This document shows, one piece after another, positions 25,575-33,923 of a stretch of 64,000 nucleotides of DNA. Made by a program: the position numbers and the translations under genes. Origin of the DNA: Carboxylicivirga agarovorans (lineage in GTDB: Bacteria > Bacteroidota > Bacteroidia > Bacteroidales > Marinilabiliaceae); the NCBI RefSeq assembly GCF_050589845.1, contig NZ_JBNGPA010000020.1, positions 43,335 to 107,334 on the forward strand. Direction: 5' to 3'. The notes beneath the pieces are model-generated. The model saw only the letters and a program-made list of their open reading frames with translations. It searched no databases and had not been told where the DNA came from. How positions within the stretch are numbered: the stretch's first letter is position 1; the number at the start of each line of letters is the position of its first letter.

Positions 25575-27008
25575 CTACTTCTTCATTTCTTGCTCTACAT
25601 GTTTTAACTCAACGTTTAATTTATATTTATGTTGAAGGTGGGTTGCTAAAGATTCTGCACTAAACACCGAACGATGCTGTCCTCCGGTGCACCCGAAGTT
25701 GACCATCAGGTTTTTAAACCCTCTGGAAATATATTTCTCAACTGATTTTTCAACAATAGAGTATACATCCTGCAGGAATGCCGACATCTCAGGTTCTTTA
25801 CCAAAGAAGGCGATCACCTCTTCATCCTTACCGGTCTTATCAGCATACTCGGGATAGCGACCAGGGTTGTGAATGGCGCGGCAATCAAATACAAATCCAC
25901 CTCCATTGCCAGATACATCAACTGGTATTCCTCTTTTATAGGAGAAACTGCTTATACGAACCGTCAGCAGGGAATCACTTTGACCGATTGTCATCAAATC
26001 CTCCGATTCAGTAACATTCTTAAGCGCCGCAAACAGTGTTGGCAATTCTATGCCCAAGTCAACATGTTCAAGCAGGTATTTTAGATTTTCAATGGCATAA
26101 GGAATACTTTTTAAAAAGTGTTCTTTCTTTTCGTAGAAGCCTCTGAACCCATAGGCTCCCATTGCCTGCATAATTCTGATTAATACATATCCGTAATAAT
26201 GGCACACAAAATCATGTTCATTGACTTCCTGGTATTGCCCCAGTTCTTCCATGTAATAATCGAGCAATTGCTTCCTGACATCCTGCGGAATATCGGCTTT
26301 GGCGTCATATAACAATGACGCCAGATCATATTGTAAAGCTCCTTTTCGACCTCCCTGGTAATCAATAAACCATGGTTCATCATCAACAACCATCACATTT
26401 CTCGACTGAAAGTCTCTGTACAGGAAGTAATCATGCTTAACCTCCAGCAGGAAGTTAATCAGCTTATGATAGTCATCTTCCAAAGCCTGCTCATCAAAAG
26501 GAACACGAGCCAGTTTTAAAAAGTAATATTTAAAATAGTGTAAATCCCAAAGCATTGACTGCCTGTCAAAAGCCTCGCGCGGGTAGCACTTACTATAATC
26601 GAGCCCCTCCCCACCTTTTACCTGGAAGCAAATGAGCTTTTTAATGGTTTTTTGGTAAAACTTAAGCAACTCATCCGGGAACTCATCTCCCTTTCTAATT
26701 CCCTGAAGAAAACTATACAAGGTTACATCACCCAAATCTTCCTGTAAATAAACACTGTTATCCGTGTCTGTATCATAAATTTCAGGAACCGGCAAGCTCT
26801 TGGTTCTAAAGTGCTTTGAAAACTCCAGGAATGCCTGATTTTCTTTAGCATCTGAATTATAGGCTCCCATAGCAGATTTTGTACGCCCGGTTATGCGGTA
26901 ATACTCGCGGTACGAACCTGAAGGTGGTAACATAACGAATGAGCGAGCTTCCTCACCAGCCCACTTTTCAAACATTTGTATCAGTAATGATTTTGTATTT
27001 GCTTCCAA
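25575..27008 (-). CDS. Fusion of an aminoglycoside-phosphotransferase-like sugar kinase and a RapZ C-terminal domain
   Basis: The N-terminal part (about 1-330) is a protein-kinase-fold small-molecule kinase like AmgK: YLQEDLGDVTLYSF near 69, catalytic LYRDFQSRNVMV near 196, and FIDYQGGRKGALQYDLASLL near 212. The C-terminal part (about 350-477) matches the RapZ C-terminal domain: FSYKRGIPVD, FVFDCRAIHNPGRYPEY, and FGCTGGQHRSVFSAE. In E. coli RapZ this domain senses glucosamine-6-phosphate and binds small RNAs; its Walker domain is absent here. It is followed by the Cys-rich gene and a MurU-like gene, so anhydro-MurNAc or GlcNAc salvage with built-in metabolite sensing is the leading idea. Confidence 0.85.
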   Translation of the reverse strand: MEANTKSLLIQMFEKWAGEEARSFVMLPPSGSYREYYRITGRTKSAMGAYNSDAKENQAFLEFSKHFRTKSLPVPEIYDTDTDNSVYLQEDLGDVTLYSFLQGIRKGDEFPDELLKFYQKTIKKLICFQVKGGEGLDYSKCYPREAFDRQSMLWDLHYFKYYFLKLARVPFDEQALEDDYHKLINFLLEVKHDYFLYRDFQSRNVMVVDDEPWFIDYQGGRKGALQYDLASLLYDAKADIPQDVRKQLLDYYMEELGQYQEVNEHDFVCHYYGYVLIRIMQAMGAYGFRGFYEKKEHFLKSIPYAIENLKYLLEHVDLGIELPTLFAALKNVTESEDLMTIGQSDSLLTVRISSFSYKRGIPVDVSGNGGGFVFDCRAIHNPGRYPEYADKTGKDEEVIAFFGKEPEMSAFLQDVYSIVEKSVEKYISRGFKNLMVNFGCTGGQHRSVFSAESLATHLQHKYKLNVELKHVEQEMKK

Positions 27009-27052
27009 TGTGTATTTTTTTTGTCGATGAGCGTTTAATGGTTAACTGCTAA

Positions 27053-27742
27053 TTAGAAAAAAGAACTGATCCATACCATTATAATAATAACAATAAGTGA
27101 TGGTAACATATTCATGATTCTAATCTTTTTGATCTCCAGAATATTTATGCCCAGGCCAACCAAAAGAATGCCTCCTACAGCCGTTAATTCTGTAATTACC
27201 TCAGGTGCAATAAAGTCACCCAGCATATAAGCTAATAATGTGATGCCTCCCTGAAAGATAAATAATGGAATAACAGACATTCCAACTCCTAAACCGAATA
27301 CAGAGGCCAGTGCAATGGATGAGAAACCATCCATTATGGCTTTTGTCATCAATATTTCAGAACCTTTGCCCATGCCTTCATCAATGGCCCCCAATATGGT
27401 CATTGAACCGATGCAGTAGAGCAAAAAAGCAGTCAGTAAGCCTTCTGAAAACTTAGAATTTTCAAGTTTAAGTCGGTTTTTTATCTTATCGGATAGACCA
27501 TCAACAGCCGATTCAATGGACATCCATTCACCCAATATCGTACCAATGATAAGACTAAACACAATAGCTAACAGCATTTGTCCTTTAATGGCCATGCTTA
27601 CACCAAGTACCAATGTAAATAGACCCAATGCCTGAAAAACGCCTTTGGTGATCTTGTCAGGGATTCGATTACCAACCACCATACCTATGGCACTTCCAAG
27701 CGCTACAGTAATCACATTCAATAAGGTTCCGCCCAATAACAT
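27053..27742 (-). CDS. DUF554 family membrane protein
   Basis: Conserved inner-membrane protein of 229 residues with about six helices. GGTLLNVITVALGSAIGMVVG at the start, LVLGVSMAIKG near 43, IGTILGEWMSIE near 65 and the FSEGLLTAFLLYCIGSMTILG segment are the DUF554 pattern. Transport of a small ion or metabolite is often supposed but not proven. It lies 44 bases upstream of the kinase-RapZ gene on the same strand and might be the first gene of that operon. Confidence 0.88.
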   Translation of the reverse strand: MLLGGTLLNVITVALGSAIGMVVGNRIPDKITKGVFQALGLFTLVLGVSMAIKGQMLLAIVFSLIIGTILGEWMSIESAVDGLSDKIKNRLKLENSKFSEGLLTAFLLYCIGSMTILGAIDEGMGKGSEILMTKAIMDGFSSIALASVFGLGVGMSVIPLFIFQGGITLLAYMLGDFIAPEVITELTAVGGILLVGLGINILEIKKIRIMNMLPSLIVIIIMVWISSFF

Positions 27743-27862
27743 ATGGTCATTTTTTACTATTAAACCCGTAAAAATAGTTTAATAAACAATAATAAAGAAA
27801 ATAGCAGGATAGATTTGTGTTGGAAAAAACGATCAACCATAATTAGGGCTTATGTGAATAAA

Positions 27863-27950
27863 CTGATAAACTGATGAACTGATGAACTGATGAACTGATG
27901 AACTGATGAACTGATGAACTGATGAACTGATAAACTGATGAACTGATAAA
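27863..27950. repeat. Eleven tandem 8-base units (CTGATGAA / CTGATAAA)
   Basis: Eleven units in exact phase: eight CTGATGAA and three CTGATAAA. The reverse complement, TTCATCAG/TTTATCAG, is the same octamer family as the arrays at 6158-6408. It is the most homogeneous of the four loci, so probably the youngest. Confidence 0.95.
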
Positions 27951-28096
27951 CTAAATAAAATCCTCACCATCGCCCAAAGAGACAGCACAGGTTCAACAGG
28001 AAGCCAATCAGAACTCATTTTTCCCCGATTAATCCTCCGCCTCATGTCTTCAAAACTTCGTCTTCAGATTAATGACAAAACTCAGCTTATTATAAG

Positions 28097-28126
28097 TTTA
28101 TTTTCTCATTAATTCTTCTATTTTTG
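28097..28126 (+). promoter_or_regulatory. Promoter candidate for rocD
   Basis: TTTA (28097-28100), 18 bases, TATTTTTG (28119-28126). The -7 box is exact and the -33 has one mismatch. A leader of roughly 38 bases precedes the ATG at 28171. Confidence 0.45.
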
Positions 28127-28170
28127 AGCAAACCAAATAAATGATAATAATAACCTATTAAATCTGTATT

Positions 28171-29397
28171 ATGACCGATAAGAAGATGACACCTGCAGAT
28201 TACATTGCACGTGAAGACAAGTACGGAGCACATAATTACCACCCACTACCAGTTGTTCTTGAAAAAGGAGAAGGCATCTACGTTTGGGATGTTGAGGGCA
28301 AAAAATATTTTGACTTCCTTTCTGCCTATTCAGCAGTTAACCAGGGACACTGTCACCCAAAAATCATTAATGCCCTTACTGAGCAGGCTCAACAGCTGAC
28401 TTTAACATCACGTGCTTTTTACAGCAGTGTATTAGGTGAGTTTGAAGAATACATGGCCAAGTATTTTGGTTTTGACAAAGTATTGCCAATGAACACTGGT
28501 GCCGAGGCTGATGAAACAGCTTTGAAACTTTGTCGTCGCTGGGGTTATGACGTTAAAGGTATTCCTGAAAATCAGGCCAAAATAGTTGTTTGTGCCGACA
28601 ACTTCCACGGACGTACCATCACCATCATCTCTATGTCTACCGATCCTGATTCATACAAAGGATTTGGTCCATACACACCTGGCTTTGTAACAGTTCCATA
28701 CAATGACCTGGATGCATTGGCTAAAGAGTTGGAAGATCCTAACGTAGCAGGTTTCCTTGTAGAGCCTATCCAGGGTGAAGCAGGTGTTTATGTACCTGAT
28801 GAAGGCTACCTGAAAAAAGCGTATGAATTGTGTAAGGAAAAGAATGTACTATTTATTGCTGATGAAGTACAGACTGGTATTGCACGTACAGGTAAGTTGT
28901 TAGCTTGCGACCACGAAGGTGTTAAGCCGGATATCTTAATTCTTGGTAAAGCTATTTCAGGTGGTGTATTCCCTGTATCGGCTGTATTGGCCAATGACGA
29001 TGTTATGTTGGTAATTAAACCGGGTGAGCACGGATCAACATATGGTGGTAACCCACTTGGATGTAAAGTGGCTATTGCTGCTCTTGATGTTATCAAGGAC
29101 GAAAATCTTGCTGAAAACTCAGAACGCCTTGGTAAGATCTTCCGTGAAGAAATGCTAAGCATAGATTCGGATATGATTGAGCTGGTGCGCGGTAAAGGTT
29201 TACTAAATGCCGTTGCCATTAAACCTAAAAATGGTAAAACCGCATGGGATGTTTGTGTTGCCATGAAAGAAAATGGTTTGATTGCCAAACCAACTCATGA
29301 GCACATTATTCGTTTTGCTCCTCCTTTGGTTATCAATGAGGAAGAGCTGCGCGAAGCCATTGCCATCATTAAGAAAACACTTGCTCAATTTGCATAA
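28171..29397 (+). CDS. rocD: Ornithine aminotransferase
   Basis: PLP enzyme moving the delta-amino group of ornithine to 2-oxoglutarate, giving glutamate semialdehyde. Class III aminotransferase features: NTGAEADETALKLCRRWGY near 111, NFHGRT near 147, FLVEPIQGEAGV near 196, IADEVQTGIARTG near 231, the PLP Lys in LILGKAISGG near 262, and GSTYGGNPLG near 293. The 408 residues and start MTDKKMTPADYIA suit RocD. Acetylornithine aminotransferase is related, but the YGAHNYHPLPVVLEKGEG opening is specific to ornithine aminotransferases. Monocistronic, with a strong terminator. Confidence 0.95.
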   Translation: MTDKKMTPADYIAREDKYGAHNYHPLPVVLEKGEGIYVWDVEGKKYFDFLSAYSAVNQGHCHPKIINALTEQAQQLTLTSRAFYSSVLGEFEEYMAKYFGFDKVLPMNTGAEADETALKLCRRWGYDVKGIPENQAKIVVCADNFHGRTITIISMSTDPDSYKGFGPYTPGFVTVPYNDLDALAKELEDPNVAGFLVEPIQGEAGVYVPDEGYLKKAYELCKEKNVLFIADEVQTGIARTGKLLACDHEGVKPDILILGKAISGGVFPVSAVLANDDVMLVIKPGEHGSTYGGNPLGCKVAIAALDVIKDENLAENSERLGKIFREEMLSIDSDMIELVRGKGLLNAVAIKPKNGKTAWDVCVAMKENGLIAKPTHEHIIRFAPPLVINEEELREAIAIIKKTLAQFA

Positions 29398-29415
29398 TTG
29401 AGTTTAGAAGAAATA

Positions 29416-29449
29416 AAACCCGGCAGCTTAGTTAAGCTGCCGGGTTTTT
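29416..29449 (+). terminator. Terminator of rocD
   Basis: AAACCCGGCAGCTTA pairs with AAGCTGCCGGGTTT around a three-to-five-base loop and runs into a T tract, about 20 bases after the rocD stop. Confidence 0.9.
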
Positions 29450-29575
29450 ATTTTGTGCCCCACACAAAGTCTGTCGTTTATAAATGATTATATCCCCCAC
29501 GACTTCATAAGGGTTAAAACCGTTGATAGCCTGCCACTGTCATCATCTGCTGACTGACAGGCTCATCCTGATTCA

Positions 29576-29992
29576 TTAAAAATTAAGCTGCTTCCATCCG
29601 GCCTTCAGGCGCTCGGTCAATGGCTTACCCATTCCCTTGACATCAATCCCCATTGCCCTGAGGTCATCAGCAACGCCATACATATCGGCACAATTAACAC
29701 AAGCTTCAACTACCACACCATTGTCCTGCATGACCTTTAATTTTTCCTGTAACTCTTTATCCTCGCTCAACAATTTTGCCGATGGTCCCCAGATAATCAG
29801 GTAAACATCATTGAACCATTCCATCTTTTTTGCTGCATTGGTATACATAAAACAAACCTTAAGAGCCACATCTCTGTCACCACTGCTCCATATAACCATC
29901 AGTTTATCTTGTTCTCTCATCGTCTTTTTTTTAGCGGTCACCCCCAATAAAGGTACTGTTATCAAAAACAAAGTAAGTAATAAATGCTTCAT
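29576..29992 (-). CDS. Exported DsrE family protein
   Basis: A 138-residue protein with signal peptide 1-20 (LLLTLFLITVPLLGVTA), so periplasmic or exported. The DsrE/DsrF-like Rossmann fold follows: DKLMVIWSSGDRDVALKVCF, then VYLIIWGPSAKLL, and ACVNCADMYGVADDLRAMGI with two Cys that recall the sulfur-relay Cys of DsrE/TusD. Sulfur or redox handling is possible, but periplasmic DsrE-like proteins are uncharacterised. It stands alone, divergent from the next gene. Confidence 0.82.
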   Translation of the reverse strand: MKHLLLTLFLITVPLLGVTAKKKTMREQDKLMVIWSSGDRDVALKVCFMYTNAAKKMEWFNDVYLIIWGPSAKLLSEDKELQEKLKVMQDNGVVVEACVNCADMYGVADDLRAMGIDVKGMGKPLTERLKAGWKQLNF

Positions 29993-30050
29993 AAGTATAT
30001 TTTTTAAATTAGAGTTTACAATATCATATCAATAGTTGAAAAACGCAATT

Positions 30051-30563
30051 ATGAACAGCCAGGCATCATACTTAACTTTACTGCAAAATCAACTTAACCA
30101 GATTGATGATCGGGAATTTGATTTTGCCTCATGGAAGAATGCTACTATTCTTTTAATTACAACTTGCTTTGGTGCTAACTCGCCTCAGGTTGCCGCTCTT
30201 GACAAAATTGATTATAACTATAGCAGTTGGGCTCTCAGGGACGAATCAGGCACCAGCGACCCGGTTAAACGTGAATGTAAAACCACTTTATCAACAATAA
30301 TCAAGGAATTTGAGATCAGGCTGGACGCTGATACTGATGCCAGCAAGACCTCTTCAGATGCCGGTCTTGACTTTGTATGGTTGCCTTTTGAAGATGAATT
30401 AACAGGAGCCTCTCTTAAAAAACTAAAATCTATTTTAACACAGGCCAATGTCTCACCCGACGAAGTGGAGGCCTTCTTGAAAGACTTGCCCAATCAAACG
30501 CTGGTCAATATTATCCAAACCGTCTTGTTGTCTAAAGAATTTAAGCAATGGATAAGCAAGTAA
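30051..30563 (+). CDS. Protein of unknown function, first of an overlapping pair
   Basis: A soluble protein of 170 residues when started at MNSQASYLTLLQNQL (30051); an ATG at 30036 would add five residues. No family is recognised. The N-terminal half is helical (LLQNQLNQIDDREFDFASWK, then NATILLITTCFGANSPQV), the middle is acidic and Ser/Thr rich (DADTDASKTSSDAG), and the C-terminal half looks like a small helical bundle (LKKLKSILTQANVSPDEVEAFL). No signal peptide or membrane segment. It overlaps the next gene by 16 bases, so the two are co-translated and may act together. Confidence 0.75.
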   Translation: MNSQASYLTLLQNQLNQIDDREFDFASWKNATILLITTCFGANSPQVAALDKIDYNYSSWALRDESGTSDPVKRECKTTLSTIIKEFEIRLDADTDASKTSSDAGLDFVWLPFEDELTGASLKKLKSILTQANVSPDEVEAFLKDLPNQTLVNIIQTVLLSKEFKQWISK

Positions 30564-30961
30564 ACTCACCTTTTAAACTACGTTACATGACCTCATATGC
30601 ATTCATTAATGACATACTGCATGTTTCTATTGAAGGACCAGCAACCATATACGACCTGTATGATTTTCTGGATGAATTAGGCACCCTGCACAGTTTACCC
30701 GAACACCTGAAAGTGTTTTACGATTTAAGAAAAGCATCAATTGACCTAAGACTTGACGAAATCAATATTTTATCAAAACGGGCAGAGGAAAAAACGCTTC
30801 ATTGCAAATCTGTTAAAACTGCATTTTGCGTACAGGATCCTAAAATTACGGCTTATACAATGCTATTTTCATGGCTACCCGATAATTCTAAAATTAGGCG
30901 CAGGCAGTTCTCCACTAAAAAGGCTGCCTTTGAGTGGCTAAACGCCGATTACATAATGTAA
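30548..30961 (+). CDS. STAS/SpoIIAA-like small protein
   Basis: A 137-residue protein whose pattern suggests an alpha/beta STAS- or SpoIIAA-like fold: a strand at ILHVSIEGPATIYDLYDFLD, then LKVFYDLRKASIDLRLDEI and KTAFCVQDPKITAYTMLF. The final TKKAAFEWLN helix also fits the SpoIIAA-like group. This resemblance is by pattern only. Its start lies inside the preceding gene, pointing to a coupled pair. Possible roles are regulation or lipid/nucleotide binding; none is shown. Confidence 0.65.
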   Translation: MDKQVNSPFKLRYMTSYAFINDILHVSIEGPATIYDLYDFLDELGTLHSLPEHLKVFYDLRKASIDLRLDEINILSKRAEEKTLHCKSVKTAFCVQDPKITAYTMLFSWLPDNSKIRRRQFSTKKAAFEWLNADYIM

Positions 30962-31008
30962 TTAACGATTCTTAATATTAAAACATCATTAAAACATTGA
31001 GACAATGT

Positions 31009-31016
31009 TAACTTTG
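31009..31016 (+). promoter_or_regulatory. -7 box candidate for the LtaS-type gene
   Basis: TAACTTTG is an exact -7 box; no clear -33. The GTG at 31016 overlaps it, which supports the ATG at 31040 as the true start. Confidence 0.35.
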
Positions 31017-31039
31017 TGCGAAATTTTACTCAAGTTAGC

Positions 31040-32983
31040 ATGACCTTTACGAATAAATCAGGTAAAACTCATAACGAATACATCGTTCTGATTTACCGCC
31101 TATTATTAATAATGCTTTTTTACAGTGCCTTTCGCATTGTATTCTACCTTTTCAATGCTTCAGCATTTCCTAATTTAGATTTCAATGCCTTCATCACGAT
31201 TTTGAAAGGAGGATTGATGTTTGACTTAAGTGCAATGCTCTATTTAAATGGATTGTATGCATTGCTGTACATATTACCGCTGCCATTTAAGTTCTCCAAA
31301 GCATATCAGTACTTCCTTAAAACCATTTACCTCTTCATTAATGGTCTGGGCTTTGCCCTTAACAGCATTGACCTGATCTATTACCAGTTTATTCAAAAAC
31401 GCACCACTTACAACGTTTTTAACATTCTTGAGAATGAAACAAACATGACTAAGTTATGGGGGCAGTTCATTATTGATTACTGGTATGTGGCCTTACTATT
31501 TATCGCTTCGGTTTGGTTACTGAGCATTGCATACTCTGCCCTGCAACCAACAAAGATCAAATTTTCAAACAGATGGTTCTACCCCGCTGTCTCGATAGTT
31601 GCACTGGCTTTATTCTCCGGCTTTTCCATTATTGGAATGCGTGGTGGATATAAGCACTCAACACGCCCCATCAACATGGCCAACGCGGGCAAGTATGTCA
31701 ATACGCCGGACGAAATGGCGCTTGTGCTAAATACGCCTTTTTGCGTTATTCGCACCTGGGGCAAAAAAAGCTTTACTTCTTATTCATACTTTAAGACTGA
31801 AGAGGAGTTGCAAAGCATTTACCACCCGGTGTATATACCAGATACAGCAGTAGTACAAAACAAGAAGAACGTTGTCATATTTATTCTCGAGAGTTTTAGC
31901 CGTGAATTATTCGGTTCGTTGAATAAGAACCTGGATAACGGAACTTATAAAGGCTATACGCCATTTTTAGATTCCCTGGCTCAGCACTCACTTGTTTTCA
32001 ACCATGCCTATGCCAATGGACGAAAATCAATAGATGCCATGCCATCAGTTCTAGCTAGTATTCCGGCACTGGTTCTTCCTTATGTTGTATCAGAATACTC
32101 ATCAAACCAAATAAATGGCTTGCCATATCTATTAAAGAAAGAGGGGTATCAAACGGCCTTTTTCCACGGTGCTCCCAATGGTTCAATGGGATTTGATTCC
32201 TTTGCCAATGTAGCTAAGTTTGACGAATACAAGGGAATGAACGAATTTAATAATGACGATGAGTTTGATGGCATGTGGGGCATTTGGGACGAGCCTTTCT
32301 TCCAGTTTTATGCCGATGAAATGAATAAGATGAAGGAACCTTTTATGACATCTTTATTTTCACTTTCATCACACCACCCTTTTAAGGTGCCAGAGCAATA
32401 TACCGATGTTTTTCCCAAAGGAACACTTCCTCTGCATCAATGTGTTGGTTATACCGATAATGCGCTTCGTCAGTTCTTCAATAAAGCGAAAGAAATGCCA
32501 TGGTACGAAAATACCTTGTTTGTAATTACCGCTGACCACAGCTCCCGTGGCCATTACGATATTGCACACATCAGCACCAACAAATTCCAGATCCCCCTCA
32601 TATTCTTCAGCCCGGGCGATTCTACCCTGCAAGGTGTTGACGAACGTATTGCACAACAGATCGATATCATGCCAACGGTACTTGACTACATTGGCTACAA
32701 ACAGGAACCGTACGTTGCCTTTGGTAACAACCTGCTAGATGATAATTCAAAGCGCTTTGCGGTTAACTATATTAATGACAGCTACCAGCTGCTGCATGAC
32801 AACTACGTCGTTCATTTTGACGGACAAAATATCATAAGTGCATTTGATACTGATAAAGACTCCATGTTAACGACCAACATTAAAGATACCAACAAGGAAT
32901 ATCTGAATCACTTACCACTAATGAAAACGATTATACAACAGTATAATAACCGGATGATCGAAGATCGTCTGACGGTTGAATAA
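31040..32983 (+). CDS. LtaS/MdoB-type sulfatase-fold membrane transferase
   Basis: Inner-membrane enzyme with five N-terminal helices (about 15-190) and an extracytoplasmic sulfatase/alkaline-phosphatase-fold domain (about 275-600). Metal and catalytic motifs: FILESFSRELFGS near 285, NGRKSIDAMPSVLASIPAL near 333 with Ser in the nucleophile position where LtaS has Thr, and ITADHSSRGHYD near 505. The family moves phosphoglycerol or phosphoethanolamine from lipids onto glycans or lipids. In a Gram-negative the acceptor could be periplasmic glucan or lipid; it is not known. Start ATG 31040 is chosen over GTG 31016, giving 647 residues. Confidence 0.88.
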   Translation: MTFTNKSGKTHNEYIVLIYRLLLIMLFYSAFRIVFYLFNASAFPNLDFNAFITILKGGLMFDLSAMLYLNGLYALLYILPLPFKFSKAYQYFLKTIYLFINGLGFALNSIDLIYYQFIQKRTTYNVFNILENETNMTKLWGQFIIDYWYVALLFIASVWLLSIAYSALQPTKIKFSNRWFYPAVSIVALALFSGFSIIGMRGGYKHSTRPINMANAGKYVNTPDEMALVLNTPFCVIRTWGKKSFTSYSYFKTEEELQSIYHPVYIPDTAVVQNKKNVVIFILESFSRELFGSLNKNLDNGTYKGYTPFLDSLAQHSLVFNHAYANGRKSIDAMPSVLASIPALVLPYVVSEYSSNQINGLPYLLKKEGYQTAFFHGAPNGSMGFDSFANVAKFDEYKGMNEFNNDDEFDGMWGIWDEPFFQFYADEMNKMKEPFMTSLFSLSSHHPFKVPEQYTDVFPKGTLPLHQCVGYTDNALRQFFNKAKEMPWYENTLFVITADHSSRGHYDIAHISTNKFQIPLIFFSPGDSTLQGVDERIAQQIDIMPTVLDYIGYKQEPYVAFGNNLLDDNSKRFAVNYINDSYQLLHDNYVVHFDGQNIISAFDTDKDSMLTTNIKDTNKEYLNHLPLMKTIIQQYNNRMIEDRLTVE

Positions 32984-33039
32984 AGACAGTGATCCTTCAC
33001 TTACGCAAAAGACTAAAGGTCAAAAACAGCACTAAAAAA

Positions 33040-33062
33040 GGGCCTGATACAATATCAGGCCC
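33040..33062 (-). terminator. Terminator of the coiled-coil membrane protein gene
   Basis: GGGCCTGATA pairs perfectly with TATCAGGCCC over a three-base loop. On the minus strand it is followed by TTTTTTAG, 25 bases after the stop at 33087. The plus side lacks a T run. Confidence 0.8.
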
Positions 33063-33086
33063 ATTCATATACTTAGTCATTTCTTT

Positions 33087-33680
33087 CTAGAATTTATGCT
33101 TGAGTTTTTCGTCCATCAACTCACGCGCCAGCTTTTGCTCACGTTTCAATGCCGATTTACGGTGCGTTTCAAACTCCTCTTCAACCTCATTCAAACGATG
33201 CTTGGTTTCATTTGTAACGCTGTTGCTTCGTTTAAACATCAGAAATAATACCACCGACAAAACTATTAAACCAAAAACCAGTCCCCACATAGCAGAATTA
33301 TAAACACCTTTAGCTATTTCAGCTCCCAGAAAGGCCATGCTATCCTTGCTCTTAGTCACAGCTTCAAGATCATTTGTCAGCAGGTTTATTTTATCATCTT
33401 TACCCGCTACGGTGTTTTCAAGCTCAGATATTTTACTATTACGCGATTTCAATTCCGTTTTATATATATTAATACTATCAACAGAATTCTGCTTAAGCAG
33501 GTTAAACGTAGCGATCTTAACCACTTTATACCGTTCGTATGTTTCTGACTTGTCGTAAACATACTCAAATTGCTCTTTTAATTCCAGGGAGTCAAAACGG
33601 GCCTTTAAATCGCTTTGAGCAAATAGACTAATAGATTGACCAGCAATAATAATCGCAAATAGCAATGATTTAATTCTCAT
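33087..33680 (-). CDS. Single-pass membrane protein with periplasmic and cytoplasmic coiled coils
   Basis: A 197-residue protein: signal peptide or first anchor at 1-21 ending SLFAQ, a periplasmic coiled coil (about 75-115, SRNSKISELENTVAGKDDKI), one transmembrane helix (about 131-150, WGLVFGLIVLSVVLFLMF), and a charged C-terminal coiled coil (HRLNEVEEEFETHRKSA). Relatives in Bacteroidota are sometimes labelled tRNA (guanine-N1)-methyltransferase, but nothing here resembles TrmD. Envelope scaffold is a guess. Monocistronic. Confidence 0.8.
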   Translation of the reverse strand: MRIKSLLFAIIIAGQSISLFAQSDLKARFDSLELKEQFEYVYDKSETYERYKVVKIATFNLLKQNSVDSINIYKTELKSRNSKISELENTVAGKDDKINLLTNDLEAVTKSKDSMAFLGAEIAKGVYNSAMWGLVFGLIVLSVVLFLMFKRSNSVTNETKHRLNEVEEEFETHRKSALKREQKLARELMDEKLKHKF

Positions 33681-33872
33681 TTGAAAGTATTTAATGTTTG
33701 AGTGTTTATTTCAGCAAATGGACTAACCACATCGATCATTGTATCCACTTCAGAGTTTTCACATAATCAAATATATTGAATAATCCGCAGAATCTTAAAC
33801 CTGCAATGGTAAATTAGTCATCTGTCATCTGATTTGGAAAAAATGATCTGCTTACCATATAAACGCAAAAAA

Positions 33873-33899
33873 GGGACTATTATTTCAAATAACAGTCCC
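33873..33899 (-). terminator. Terminator of argS
   Basis: On the minus strand GGGACTGTTATTT, a two-base loop, and AATAATAGTCCC with one mismatch, followed by a T run. It lies about 25 bases after the argS stop. Confidence 0.8.
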
Positions 33900-33923
33900 T
33901 TTCAATCGTTTTATTGTGGTTCT

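Larger units (their letters stand above)
27743..28170. other. Divergent intergenic region with an 8-base tandem array and the rocD promoter
   Basis: About 430 bases between DUF554 and rocD. It contains the octamer array (27863-27950) and a promoter candidate for rocD. A frame across the array would encode a repeating Ser-Val-His-Gln peptide but is only a reading of the repeat. No other gene is seen. Confidence 0.6.

Noticed and set aside
27833..28045. Minus-strand frame encoding a Ser-Val-His-Gln-Phe-Ile repeat peptide
   Set aside because: It is only a reading of the 8-base tandem array; 24 bases give the peptide period.
31016..31039. GTG start for the LtaS-type gene
   Set aside because: It overlaps an exact -7 box, so it would lie at or before the transcription start.
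33087..33680. tRNA (guanine-N1)-methyltransferase label
   Set aside because: The protein has a signal peptide, coiled coils and one membrane helix and none of the TrmD knot motifs.
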